This document shows, piece after piece, positions 23,154 to 31,176 of a DNA stretch of 49,783 bases. Both the position numbers and the translations under genes were made by a program. The stretch lies in NCBI GenBank assembly GCA_964519955.1, contig CAZFLM010000051.1, forward strand, positions 1 through 49,783. The letters run 5' to 3'. Each line of letters begins with the position of its first letter. Position 1 is the stretch's first letter. Origin of the DNA: CAZFLM01 sp964519955. Its GTDB lineage: Bacteria > Armatimonadota > Chthonomonadetes > Chthonomonadales > CAJBBX01. The notes under the pieces are model-generated. The model was not told where the DNA came from. It did not search any database and saw only the letters and a program-made list of their open reading frames with translations.

Positions 23154-23453
23154 CAGCGACGCCAGGTCCGCTCGCGTCGCGCCGATCTCGTACCACGCGC
23201 GCAGCATGAGGTCAAGCGAAACCGACGGGTCGGCTGTCTCGATGCGCGACACCCGTGACTGGCTCGACTCCAGGCGCTCGGCAAGGCCTGTCTGACTGAG
23301 GCCACAAGCGTTTCGGCGCTCCCGGAGGGCGCTGGCGATCATGAGCCTGAGTTCAACAAGTTCGCTCTCGGCATCGGTTAGCCCCAGGAACTCCGCCACC
23401 GTGCCAACGCGGAACCCCTTCGCCTCCAGCCTTGCTCGCTTCTGTGCGTCCAT
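23103..23453 (-). CDS. higA: XRE-family antitoxin (HigA-like)
   Basis: 116 residues. A helix-turn-helix of the Cro/C1 type is clear at about 50-72 (CGLSQTGLAERLESSQSRVS followed by RIE). It follows an N-terminal helix (FLGLTDAESELVELRLMIAS) typical of antitoxins paired with Gp49/RelE-like toxins. It lies 9 bp after the toxin gene in the same transcript. It probably binds the palindrome at 23804-23819 to repress the operon. The C-terminus (AAPAAGSGLATGHSG) is low complexity and overlaps an opposite-strand remnant. Confidence 0.85.
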   Translation of the reverse strand: MDAQKRARLEAKGFRVGTVAEFLGLTDAESELVELRLMIASALRERRNACGLSQTGLAERLESSQSRVSRIETADPSVSLDLMLRAWYEIGATRADLASLLAAPAAGSGLATGHSG

Positions 23454-23462
23454 ATGTGCAGC

Positions 23463-23792
23463 CTATTCCTCATCGTCGTAGTCGGCAAGACGCTGCTTGC
23501 AGACGACGATCACGTTGCCTGGCGTACGTTCGGTCTTCTTCTCGAACACTTCGGCGATCACGATGGCGTCCGGGTCGATCCGGTACACGATCCGCCAGTT
23601 CAGCGAGGCGTCTCGTATCCTAAGTTCATGGCATCGCGGACCAACTACTGGCATTGGGCGCGAGTGTGGCAGGGACAGCAGGTCACCTTGCTGGAGGCGA
23701 CGCAAGAGGAAGCCTGCCTCCAGCCGAGCTGCGCTGGTGAAGGGCGGCGTCTTGACCTGCCCGTGCAGCCAGACCAACTCCTTATCTGCCAT
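23463..23792 (-). CDS. higB: Gp49-like/HigB toxin, probably from a leaderless mRNA
   Basis: 109 residues from ATG 23792. It is a RelE-superfamily protein of the phage-derived Gp49-like group: LLRRLQQGDLLSLPHSRP, GPRCHELRIRD, WRIVYRIDPDAIVIAEVFEKK, ending VCKQRLADYDDEE. Such toxins cleave mRNA at the ribosome. The toxin precedes the antitoxin, the HigBA order. ATG 23819 would add nine residues but falls within the promoter. The promoter -10 ends 6 bp before ATG 23792, so transcription should begin at or next to the start codon, and there is no SD. Confidence 0.85.
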   Translation of the reverse strand: MADKELVWLHGQVKTPPFTSAARLEAGFLLRRLQQGDLLSLPHSRPMPVVGPRCHELRIRDASLNWRIVYRIDPDAIVIAEVFEKKTERTPGNVIVVCKQRLADYDDEE

Positions 23793-23798
23793 GCCAAC

Positions 23799-23827
23799 AG
23801 TATATGCCATATCTGGCATGGTGTCAA
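23799..23827 (-). promoter_or_regulatory. higBA promoter with operator palindrome in the spacer
   Basis: Read on the minus strand: TTGACA (23827-23822), exactly 17 bp, then TATACT (23804-23799). This is the best consensus promoter of the window. The palindrome ATGCCA-TATC-TGGCAT (23804-23819) fills the spacer and touches the -10, an ideal place for repression by HigA or the HigBA complex. Confidence 0.85.
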
Positions 23828-23857
23828 CATGCGTCCGTCCTCAGGTACCCTCTACCC

Positions 23858-24274
23858 ATGCCCACCATCACCTACCGAAGCGGGAACGAGATCGATCTCG
23901 ACGCGTTCATCGAGCTGTACGTCGCCTCGACGCTGGGCGAGCGGCGGCCGGTCGATGACCGCGAGACGATGGCCGCGATGCTGCGCCACGGCAACCTGAC
24001 CGTGAGCGCCTGGGAGGCCGATTTGCTCGTGGGTGTGGCGCGCTCGCTCACCGACTTCCTGTACGTGGCCTACCTCTCCGACCTGGCCGTGCGCGCCTCG
24101 CACCAGAAGATGGGCATCGGCAGGGAGCTGATCCGCCGCACGCGCGCCGAGATGGGGCCGAACGCCCGCATCATCCTGCTCGCCGCGCCCGCCGCCGAGT
24201 CCTACTACCCGCGCATTGGCTTCCGCCAGCACCACTCCGCGTGGATGCTCTCGCCGGGCGACGATCTGGCGTAG
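23858..24274 (+). CDS. GNAT family N-acetyltransferase
   Basis: 138 residues. The acetyl-CoA binding motif A is visible as YLSDLAVRASHQKMGIGREL, followed by IILLAAPAAESYYPRIGF. It is a small single-domain GNAT enzyme; the closest annotated types are putative acetyltransferases of unknown acceptor. It is divergent from higBA with 65 bp between the starts, so the two may share regulatory DNA. Its stop codon is 6 bp before the first heptamer array. Confidence 0.87.
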   Translation: MPTITYRSGNEIDLDAFIELYVASTLGERRPVDDRETMAAMLRHGNLTVSAWEADLLVGVARSLTDFLYVAYLSDLAVRASHQKMGIGRELIRRTRAEMGPNARIILLAAPAAESYYPRIGFRQHHSAWMLSPGDDLA

Positions 24275-24280
24275 CGTGCT

Positions 24281-24372
24281 GGGACTTGGGACTTGGGACT
24301 TGGGGCTGGCCACTGCTGCATGGTGCCAGGGACCGGTATGTCGGGCGCTGGGATTTTGGGACTTGGGATTTG
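24281..24372 (+). repeat. G-rich heptamer array GGGACTT
   Basis: Three exact GGGACTT units (24281-24301) followed by GGGG satisfy a G-quadruplex pattern of four G-runs with 4-nt loops (24281-24305). A second degenerate cluster (GGGATTTT, GGGACTT, GGGATTT) lies at 24350-24371. It directly follows the acetyltransferase gene. Confidence 0.85.
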
Positions 24373-24440
24373 GAGGTGCGCAATGCCGCCGCGTCCTCCC
24401 TGCAGGAAGTTTGGACTGAGTACACGCCCGGAGGACCACC

Positions 24441-25031
24441 TTGCCTCGATCCCGCAGCTCCAATCCCCAAGTCCCAAGTCCGCGCGAGGCGCCCAGCCCC
24501 AACCCCCAAGTCCCAAGTCCCGCCCTTGCGCACATCAGCGAGGAGCCGGGCATTCGCCTCTTCGAGCCGCGGCACTCCGACCTGGCGGGCGAGGCCGTCG
24601 TCTGGGCGATCGACGACGAGCACGTGCGCAACTACTTACTGCCCCGCGACTGCCCGCGAGTCACCTTCTACCCGCTGCCTACCAGCGACCCCGCCGACGT
24701 CGCCCGGCTCATGTGCGGGAGTGCGGCTCGGGCGGTCGTCGCCATCGAGGCCGGCTGGCTCCAGCGCGCCCTGAGCTGCACCCTCTACCGCTACGACCTG
24801 CCGCCCGACACGTTCGAGTGCACCGACCCAGGCGCCGGCTACCACGTGTCGCGCGAAGCGGTTGCCCCGGCCTCTGTCACGCGCATCGACGACCCCATCG
24901 GCGAGCTGCTGTCTCGCGGCGTCGAGCTCCGCGTCCTCCCGCACCTCTGGCACCTCCGCGACCAGGTCATCCACGCCACCCTCCAGTTCTCCATGATCCG
25001 GATGCGCAACGCGGTGCGCCCTTCGGGCTAG
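24441..25031 (+). CDS. DUF6886-like protein with repeat-encoded N-terminus
   Basis: The core HISEEPGIRLFEPR, EAVVWAIDDEHVRNYLLPRD and CPRVTFYPLP, plus the later Tyr-rich part, matches a small conserved family I recall as DUF6886 (function unknown). Its usual N-terminus begins just before HISEEPG. Here there is no start codon at that place. The first usable start is TTG 24441 with GGAGG 6 bp upstream. This makes residues 1-30 translation of the heptamer arrays (NPQVPSP occurs twice). Either the protein carries a proline-rich repeat extension, or the original start was replaced when the repeats moved in. 196 residues as drawn. Confidence 0.7.
   Translation: MPRSRSSNPQVPSPREAPSPNPQVPSPALAHISEEPGIRLFEPRHSDLAGEAVVWAIDDEHVRNYLLPRDCPRVTFYPLPTSDPADVARLMCGSAARAVVAIEAGWLQRALSCTLYRYDLPPDTFECTDPGAGYHVSREAVAPASVTRIDDPIGELLSRGVELRVLPHLWHLRDQVIHATLQFSMIRMRNAVRPSG
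24466..24520 (+). repeat. C-rich heptamer arrays CCCAAGT, left inverted arm
   Basis: Two pairs of CCCAAGT units (24466-24479 and 24505-24518). The 28 bp at 24493-24520 are the exact reverse complement of 25031-25058, so they form a perfect inverted repeat around the DUF6886-like core. The arrays lie inside the translated N-terminus of that gene. Confidence 0.9.
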
Positions 25032-25353
25032 GACTTGGGACTTGGGGGTTGGGGCTGGAGTAGTTGGTCGGAGCCCGGTGCCCAGAGCGCTGCCGGCCGC
25101 TACACGCCTTGGCACTCGGGCTTGGGACTTGGGGGTTGGGGCTGGAGTAGTTGGTCGGAGCCCGGTGCCCGGACCGCTGCCGGCCGCGACGGACCTCCGC
25201 ACTAGGACGTGGGACCTGGGGTTGGGGCTGGAGTACGTGGTCGGAGGCCGGTGCCCAGAGCGCTGCCGGCCGCTACACGCCTTGGCACCCCTGCACCGCG
25301 CCCCCACCCCAACCCCCAAGTCCCAAGTCCCAACCCCCAAGTCCCAAGTCCCG
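25031..25353 (+). repeat. three 87-bp tandem units plus inverted heptamer arrays
   Basis: Units of about 87 bp start near 25031, 25118 and 25204. Each begins with GGACTTGGG-type heptamers, then GGTTGGGGCTGGAGTA and a shared GGAGCCCGGTGCCC...CGCTGCCGGCCGC tail. The block closes with C-rich arrays (25311-25353) carrying four CCCAAGT units in the opposite sense. The first 28 bp are the right arm of the inverted repeat with 24493-24520. The arrays reach to within 13 bp of the mfd -10 box. Confidence 0.88.
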
Positions 25354-25365
25354 CACGACTTCAGG

Positions 25366-25371
25366 TACAAT
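25366..25371 (+). promoter_or_regulatory. -10 box of the mfd promoter
   Basis: TACAAT lies 46 bp upstream of the mfd ATG. The -35 position falls inside a CCCAAGT array and has no match to TTGACA. Confidence 0.4.
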
Positions 25372-25416
25372 GCTGCGGGCGCCGCGGGGTGTTCTGCCCG
25401 TTGGCCCGTACCGCCT

Positions 25417-28400
25417 ATGACCCTTCGCGATCTGCCGCTGCTCCTCGGCGACCTCCCCGGGTTCTCGGAGATCGTCTCCCTCGCGCACGACTCCCGCGGC
25501 CACGCTCAGATCGACGGCCTCGCCGGCGTCACCAAGTCGCTCGCCATCGCCTGCCTCGCCCAGAAGCTCGCCTCGCCGGTCCTGGTCGTCAGCTACCAGG
25601 TCGAGCAGTGCCAGCGCATCATCGACGACCTGCGCAACTTCGGCGTGCCGGGCGAGATGGTGTACATGCTGCCGCCGTCCGAGAACCGGTGGCTGATGCG
25701 CGACAAGGTCGACTACCGCACCGTCGGCGAGCGCATCGCGGCCCTAACTGCGCTGGCGTCCGGCAAGCTGTGCGTTGTCGTCGGCACGCCGGAGGGCGTC
25801 TTCCAGCGCACCGGCCCGCCTGCCGAGATGCTGCAGGAGCCCGTCGACCTGGCGGCCGGCGACACGGTCGATATGGACGACCTGCTCGCGCGGCTGGCGG
25901 CGTTCGGCTATGTGGCCGACACCACCGTCACGCAGCCTGGCCAGTTCTCGCGGCGCGGCGGCATCATCGACATCTTCCCGATCACCGCGACGTACCCCGT
26001 GCGTGTCGAGCTGTTCGGCGACGAGGTCGAGCGCCTGCACAACTTCGACGTCGGCAGCCAGCGCTCCACCGGCCCGTGCGCCCGCATCACGCTGTACCCG
26101 GTCCACGAGATCGCCTTCACGCCCGAGCGCATCGCCAGGGCTGCCCCGGTCATCCGCGAGGCCCTGCAGCGCCGCAAGATGCAGTTGGCCGCCGCGCGCA
26201 ACCGCGAGGGGTTCGACACGCTGAAGGACCTGGTGGAGGAGGACCTCGGCCTGCTGGAGGCCGGCATCCCGTTCGACCGGGCCGACGAGTACCGCCATTT
26301 CCTGGTGCCCGAGCCCATCTGCGCGCTGGACTACCTCGCCTGCGCCGACTCGCCGGCCATCGTCGTCATCGACGAGCCGCTGCAGATCGACGCGCACCTG
26401 GAGCGCCTGCAGAAGGAGGTGGGCGAGGCCCGCGAGCGCCACTTCGAGCGCGGCGAGATGCTGGAGGGCGCCAGCAACGCGGCCGTGTGCCCGGACGGCG
26501 TCCAGCGCGCGGTCCGCGAGTTCGGCTCGCTCGTGCTGAGCCAGCTCCCGCACGCCTACGACGACCTACCGCCCGCCCGCCGCATCGAGGTCGCCACCTC
26601 GGTGATGGAGTCCTATCGCTCGCGCATCTCGTTCCTCGCGGAGGAAGTGGGCGTGTGGCAGGCGAACGGCGCCCGCTGCCTCGTCGTCAGCGACCAGCCG
26701 CAGCGCGTGCGGGAGATCTGCCGCGAGCTGGGCATCGAGGCGGTGAAGGGCGACGACGAAGCACCCTCGGACGGCACGCCCGTCCTGTCGGTCGTCGAGG
26801 GGCGCCTGCGTCAAGGGTTCAAGTTCAGCGACCTGAAGTTGTACGTTGTGACCGACGCCGAGCTGTTCGGCGTCGTGCGGCCGGTTGGCGGGCGGCGGCG
26901 TGCGACGGGCGGCGTCCCCATCTCCTCGCTGCTGGACCTCCGCGAAGGCGACTACGTTGTCCACGTGCACCACGGCATCGGCATCTACCGGGGCGTCGTC
27001 AAGCGAGAGCTGGATGGCGCCGAGCGCGACTTCCTGCTCGTCCAGTACGCGGGCGCCGACCGCCTCTTCGTGCCCGCCGATCAGATCGACCGGGTCCAGC
27101 GGTACCTGGGCGGCGATGGCGGGGCGCCGGTCGTCAACAAGATCGGCGGCCAGGAGTGGCAGCGCGCCACCCGCAAGGTCAAGGAGCAGGCCCGCGTCCT
27201 CGCGCGCGAGCTGATCGAGCTGTACGCCGCGCGCCAGGCCGCCGAGCGCCCCTCGTACGGCGAGGACTCGCCCTGGCAGGCGGAGATGGAGGAGGCTTTC
27301 CCCTACGACGAGACGCCCAGCCAGTGGCGCGCCATCCAGGAGGTGAAGGGCGACCTGCAGGACAGCAAGCCGATGGATCGCCTCATCTGCGGCGACGTCG
27401 GCTTCGGCAAGACCGAGGTGGCCATCCGCGCGGCGTTCCGGGTCATCGAGAGCGGCAAGCAGGTCGCCGTCCTCTGCCCGACCACCGTCCTCGCCGCCCA
27501 GCACCACAACACGTTCAGCGAGCGCCTGGCCGCCTATCCGGTCACGGTGGAGCTGCTCAGCCGCTTCCGCAGCCCCCAGAACCAGCGCCAGACGATCGAG
27601 GGCCTCCGCACGGGCCGTGTGAACATCGCCATCGGCACGCACCGCTTGCTCTCGAAGGATGTGCAGTTCGAGAACCTGGGCCTGCTGATCGTGGACGAGG
27701 AGCAGCGCTTCGGTGTGGCGCAGAAGGAGCGGCTGAAGCAGCTCCGGCGGTCGGTGGACGTGCTGACGCTCTCCGCGACGCCCATTCCGCGCACCCTGTC
27801 GATGGCGCTCTCCGGCCTGCGCGACATGAGCGTGATCGACGACCCGCCGAGCGGCCGCGTCCCGACGCTCACGCAGGTGCGGGAGTACAACGACGAGTTG
27901 GTGCGCGATGCCATCATCCGTGAGATGGAGCGCGACGGGCAGGTCTACTTCGTCCACAACCGCGTCGAGACGATCGACCAGGTGGCGCAGCGGATCCAGC
28001 GGCTCGTGCCGGACGCGCGCATCCGCATCGGCCACGGCCAGATGTCGGAAGACCAGCTCGAGCTGATCATGGTGGACCTCTACCACCGAAACTACGACAT
28101 CCTGGTTTGTACAACGATCATTGAGACAGGGTTGGACGTTCCGAACGTCAACACGATGATCATCGACCGCGCCGACCGTATGGGCCTCGCCCAGCTCTAC
28201 CAGTTGCGCGGCCGCGTGGGGCGCTCCGACCGCCAGGCGTACGCGTACCTGCTCTATCCCGCGTCGCGCAAGTTGACGACCGAGGCGGAGCAGCGGCTGA
28301 TGGCCATCCGCGAGTTCACGGAGCTAGGCTCGGGCTTCCAGATCGCTATGCGCGACCTGGAGATCCGCGGCGCCGGCAACCTGCTCGGCGGCGAGCAGTC

Positions 28401-29001
28401 CGGCCTCATGGCGACGGTCGGGTTCGACCTGTACTGCCAGTTGCTGGCCGAGGCCGTGGCCGAGCTGCGCGGCGAGGACGTGATCGAGGACGTGCTGCCG
28501 CCGGTCGATCTGCCGGTCACCGCGTTCATCCCGGACGACTACATCCCGAGCGAGGCCGAGCGCATCTACTTTTACAAGCGCATGTCGAACGTGCGGTCGG
28601 CGCAGGATATCGCGGCGCTTCTGGACGAACTGCAGGACAGGTTCGGCGATCCGCCCAAGCCGGTCTGGGCTGCGCTCGATGTCCTGCGCCTGCGCTTGCG
28701 CGCGAAGCATGCGGGGATCGCGGGTATACGTAGTGAGCGGAGACAGGTGATCTTCAAGTTCGCGCCGAGCACTCGGCTGACGCCGGAGGCGGTTCGCCTG
28801 CTCACGCTGGCCTACAAGCAGCATCGCTTCATGCCGGACTCGGTCGTGCTCACGCTCAAGAGCGCGAACGTCCAGCGCGAAGTGGAGGAGATGGTGGGCC
28901 TGCTGGAGGAAGCCTTCGTCGAGGGCAAGAACATCGTGCGAGACGGCGCGACCCGGCCGGATACGACGCGCGGGAAGTCTCAAGGGCCTCGTCGTACGTA
29001 G
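25417..29001 (+). CDS. mfd: transcription-repair coupling factor
   Basis: 1194 residues, full length. Mfd removes RNA polymerase stalled at DNA lesions and recruits UvrA. Domains in order: UvrB-homology region (about 1-380; SRRGGIIDIFPITATYP); the RNA-polymerase interaction (CarD-like) domain near 505-570 (GDYVVHVHHGIGIYRG); the RecG-like SF2 motor with Walker A CGDVGFGKTEVA (from about 658), DEEQRFG in place of DEAD box, SATPIPRTL, TTIIETGLDVPNVN and QLRGRVGRS; the TRCF C-terminal domain from about 1040. The frame is open further upstream through repeat DNA, but ATG 25417 gives the standard N-terminus (LRDLPLLLGDLPGF). The SD is weak. Confidence 0.96.
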   Translation: MTLRDLPLLLGDLPGFSEIVSLAHDSRGHAQIDGLAGVTKSLAIACLAQKLASPVLVVSYQVEQCQRIIDDLRNFGVPGEMVYMLPPSENRWLMRDKVDYRTVGERIAALTALASGKLCVVVGTPEGVFQRTGPPAEMLQEPVDLAAGDTVDMDDLLARLAAFGYVADTTVTQPGQFSRRGGIIDIFPITATYPVRVELFGDEVERLHNFDVGSQRSTGPCARITLYPVHEIAFTPERIARAAPVIREALQRRKMQLAAARNREGFDTLKDLVEEDLGLLEAGIPFDRADEYRHFLVPEPICALDYLACADSPAIVVIDEPLQIDAHLERLQKEVGEARERHFERGEMLEGASNAAVCPDGVQRAVREFGSLVLSQLPHAYDDLPPARRIEVATSVMESYRSRISFLAEEVGVWQANGARCLVVSDQPQRVREICRELGIEAVKGDDEAPSDGTPVLSVVEGRLRQGFKFSDLKLYVVTDAELFGVVRPVGGRRRATGGVPISSLLDLREGDYVVHVHHGIGIYRGVVKRELDGAERDFLLVQYAGADRLFVPADQIDRVQRYLGGDGGAPVVNKIGGQEWQRATRKVKEQARVLARELIELYAARQAAERPSYGEDSPWQAEMEEAFPYDETPSQWRAIQEVKGDLQDSKPMDRLICGDVGFGKTEVAIRAAFRVIESGKQVAVLCPTTVLAAQHHNTFSERLAAYPVTVELLSRFRSPQNQRQTIEGLRTGRVNIAIGTHRLLSKDVQFENLGLLIVDEEQRFGVAQKERLKQLRRSVDVLTLSATPIPRTLSMALSGLRDMSVIDDPPSGRVPTLTQVREYNDELVRDAIIREMERDGQVYFVHNRVETIDQVAQRIQRLVPDARIRIGHGQMSEDQLELIMVDLYHRNYDILVCTTIIETGLDVPNVNTMIIDRADRMGLAQLYQLRGRVGRSDRQAYAYLLYPASRKLTTEAEQRLMAIREFTELGSGFQIAMRDLEIRGAGNLLGGEQSGLMATVGFDLYCQLLAEAVAELRGEDVIEDVLPPVDLPVTAFIPDDYIPSEAERIYFYKRMSNVRSAQDIAALLDELQDRFGDPPKPVWAALDVLRLRLRAKHAGIAGIRSERRQVIFKFAPSTRLTPEAVRLLTLAYKQHRFMPDSVVLTLKSANVQREVEEMVGLLEEAFVEGKNIVRDGATRPDTTRGKSQGPRRT

Positions 29002-29065
29002 GGTAGTTGGGATGCCCGCCTGCCCGGGCGCCCAGATCGGTGCTACTGAAGAGGTGACGCGCAAG

Positions 29066-30070
29066 ATGCCAAAGACCGCTCCCGCAAAGCCAGAGGTCGA
29101 CGTGCCCCTCGCCGACCTGGTGGCCGTGTATCGCCTGATGGTCCTCATCCGGCGCTTTGAGGAATCCACATACCGGAAGTACCGCGAAGGCAAGATCGGC
29201 GGCTACCTCCACCGTTACGACGGAGAGGAGGCCCTCGTCGCCGGCATCCTCCCGCTGCTGAAGCTCCCCGGCGACTACGTGCTCTGCACCTACCGCGACC
29301 ATGCCCACGCCCTCGCTTGCGGCACGCCTCCCGGCCAGGTGATGGCCGAGCTTCTCGGCAAGGCCACCGGCTGCGCGGGCGGCAAGGGCGGCTCGATGCA
29401 CCTCATCGATCCGGACCGCGGCTTCCTCGGCGGCGACGGCATCGTCGGTGGGCCGGTTCCGGTCGCCACGGGCGTTGGCTACGCGCTGAAGTACCGCGCA
29501 ACCGGCAACGTATGCGTCTGCTACTTCGGCGACGGCGCGATGAACCAGGGCGGCGTCCACGAGGCGCTGAACATGGCCGGCCTCTACAAGGTCCCCGTGC
29601 TCTACGTCCTCGAGAACAACAAGTACGCGATGGGCACCTCCGTCGAGCGCTCTACCGGCCAGCCGGACATGTGTCAGAAGGCGCGCGCCCACGGCGTCGA
29701 GGCGGCCCGGGTCGATGGGATGGACGTGCTCGCGGTACGCAAGGTTGCCGGCGAGGCCATCGAGCGCATGCGCAAGGACCCGCAGCCGTTCTTCCTCGAG
29801 GTCGACTGCTACCGCTTTGCGGGGCACGGCGTCGCGGATAACGCGCAGATGCAGGCGGCGTACCGCACGCAGGATGAGGTCGAGAGCTGGAAGCAGCGTG
29901 ACCCCATCGCGCTGCTGCGCGCTCACTTGCGCGAGCAGGGCGCCCTGGACGATGCGGGCGAGCAGGCGATCGAGGCCGAGGTCCAGGAGCAGGTCGAGGC
30001 AGCCGTCCGGTTCGCCGAGGCCAGCCCCGATCCGCCGCTGGACAGCCTGTACGAGAACGTCTTCGCGTAG
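29066..30070 (+). CDS. pdhA: pyruvate/2-oxo acid dehydrogenase E1 component, alpha subunit
   Basis: 334 residues, thiamine-diphosphate-dependent subunit that decarboxylates pyruvate (or acetoin/branched 2-oxo acid). Signatures are YRDHAHALACG, GKGGSMHL, and the ThDP motif GDGAMNQGGVHEALNMA followed by ENNKYAMGTS. ATG 29066 is preceded by GAGGTGA at 8 bp. It is followed by pdhB and pdhC. An AcoA-type acetoin dehydrogenase is an alternative reading from sequence alone. Confidence 0.92.
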   Translation: MPKTAPAKPEVDVPLADLVAVYRLMVLIRRFEESTYRKYREGKIGGYLHRYDGEEALVAGILPLLKLPGDYVLCTYRDHAHALACGTPPGQVMAELLGKATGCAGGKGGSMHLIDPDRGFLGGDGIVGGPVPVATGVGYALKYRATGNVCVCYFGDGAMNQGGVHEALNMAGLYKVPVLYVLENNKYAMGTSVERSTGQPDMCQKARAHGVEAARVDGMDVLAVRKVAGEAIERMRKDPQPFFLEVDCYRFAGHGVADNAQMQAAYRTQDEVESWKQRDPIALLRAHLREQGALDDAGEQAIEAEVQEQVEAAVRFAEASPDPPLDSLYENVFA

Positions 30071-30169
30071 AGGTCCTGTGCCTCAGTAGGGACGCTGCCT
30101 GACGCGTCCTGCCGTGTGTGTGCCCGATCGAGGTAGGCTGGGCCCGTGCGCCCGCCGCTGGAGCGAACC

Positions 30170-31147
30170 ATGCCCCTGATGAGATACGCCGAGGCCCTGC
30201 GCCTGGCGATGGCCGAAGAGATGGAGCGCGACCCCGGGGTCTTCATTTGCGGGGAGGAGGTGGGCCAGTACCAGGGCACCTTCCGCGTGACCGAAGGGCT
30301 GATGGCCCGCTTCGGCGCACAGCGCGTGCTGGATACGCCGATCAGCGAGATCGGCATCGCCGGGCTGGCGACGGGCGCCGCCATGGCCGGGCTGCGGCCC
30401 ATCGCAGAGTTCATGACCTGGTCGTTCGCGCTCTCGGCGATGGACCAGATCATCAACCACGCCGCGAAGATCACCTACATGTCGGGCGGCCGCGTGCACT
30501 GCCCCGTCGTCTTCCGCGGGCCCGCCGGCACCGGCAACCAGCTCTCGGCCCAGCACTCGCAGAGCCTGGAGGCCTGGTTCGTCCACACTCCCGGCCTCAA
30601 GGTCGCCATGCCGTCCACACCGAAGGACGCCAAGGGCCTGCTGAAGACCGCCATCCGCGACGACAATCCGGTTATCTTCATGGAGCACGCCGGCCTGTAC
30701 GCGCAGCGCGGCGAGGTGCCCGACGATCCGGAGTTCACCGTGCCGTTCGGCCAGGCCGCCGTCCGCCGTGAGGGACGCGATATCACGCTCGTGGCCTACT
30801 CCGCGATGGTCGGCAAGTGTCTGAAGGCCGCCGACACGCTGGCACCCGACGGCATCGAGTGCGAGGTGATCGACCTGCGCACTCTGGTCCCGCTCGATAT
30901 GGACACCGTCCTGGCCTCCGTGCGCAAGACTCACCGGGTTGTAGCGATCCAGGAGGAGTGGCGCAGCCTCGGCGTTGCCGCGGAGATCGCCGCTCGCATC
31001 GGCGAGGAGGCGTTCGACGACCTTGACGCGCCGGTTGCGCGGGTGGGCGGCGCGGATGTGCCGATGCCGTACGCCAAGAACCTGGAGCGCGCGGCCATTC
31101 CGAACGAGCAGGACGTGATCGCGGCCGTGCGCCGCACGATGGGGTAG
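30170..31147 (+). CDS. pdhB: pyruvate/2-oxo acid dehydrogenase E1 component, beta subunit
   Basis: 325 residues; it pairs with PdhA to form the E1 heterotetramer. Visible signatures: GEEVGQYQGTFRVTEGL, DTPISEIGIAGLATGAA, RGPAGTGNQLSAQHSQSLEA, VIDLRTLVPLD and the C-terminal PYAKNLERAAIPNEQDV. GGAG lies 7 bp before the ATG. A 99-bp gap separates it from pdhA and 210 bp with inverted repeats separate it from the E2 gene. Confidence 0.93.
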   Translation: MPLMRYAEALRLAMAEEMERDPGVFICGEEVGQYQGTFRVTEGLMARFGAQRVLDTPISEIGIAGLATGAAMAGLRPIAEFMTWSFALSAMDQIINHAAKITYMSGGRVHCPVVFRGPAGTGNQLSAQHSQSLEAWFVHTPGLKVAMPSTPKDAKGLLKTAIRDDNPVIFMEHAGLYAQRGEVPDDPEFTVPFGQAAVRREGRDITLVAYSAMVGKCLKAADTLAPDGIECEVIDLRTLVPLDMDTVLASVRKTHRVVAIQEEWRSLGVAAEIAARIGEEAFDDLDAPVARVGGADVPMPYAKNLERAAIPNEQDVIAAVRRTMG

Positions 31148-31176
31148 AGGCGCAGCGGTCATTCGAAGATCGATTC

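Noticed and set aside
24281..25353. Possible CRISPR array
   Set aside because: Units are 7 bp or 87 bp, contiguous and without unique spacers, in both orientations, and no cas genes are near.
25042..25416. 125-residue N-terminal extension of Mfd
   Set aside because: It is translation of the 87-bp and heptamer repeats; Mfd homologues begin near ATG 25417.
26566..28086. 506-codon minus-strand open frame inside mfd
   Set aside because: Low-complexity Leu/Ala/Asp-rich mirror of a clear Mfd coding sequence; no start signals.
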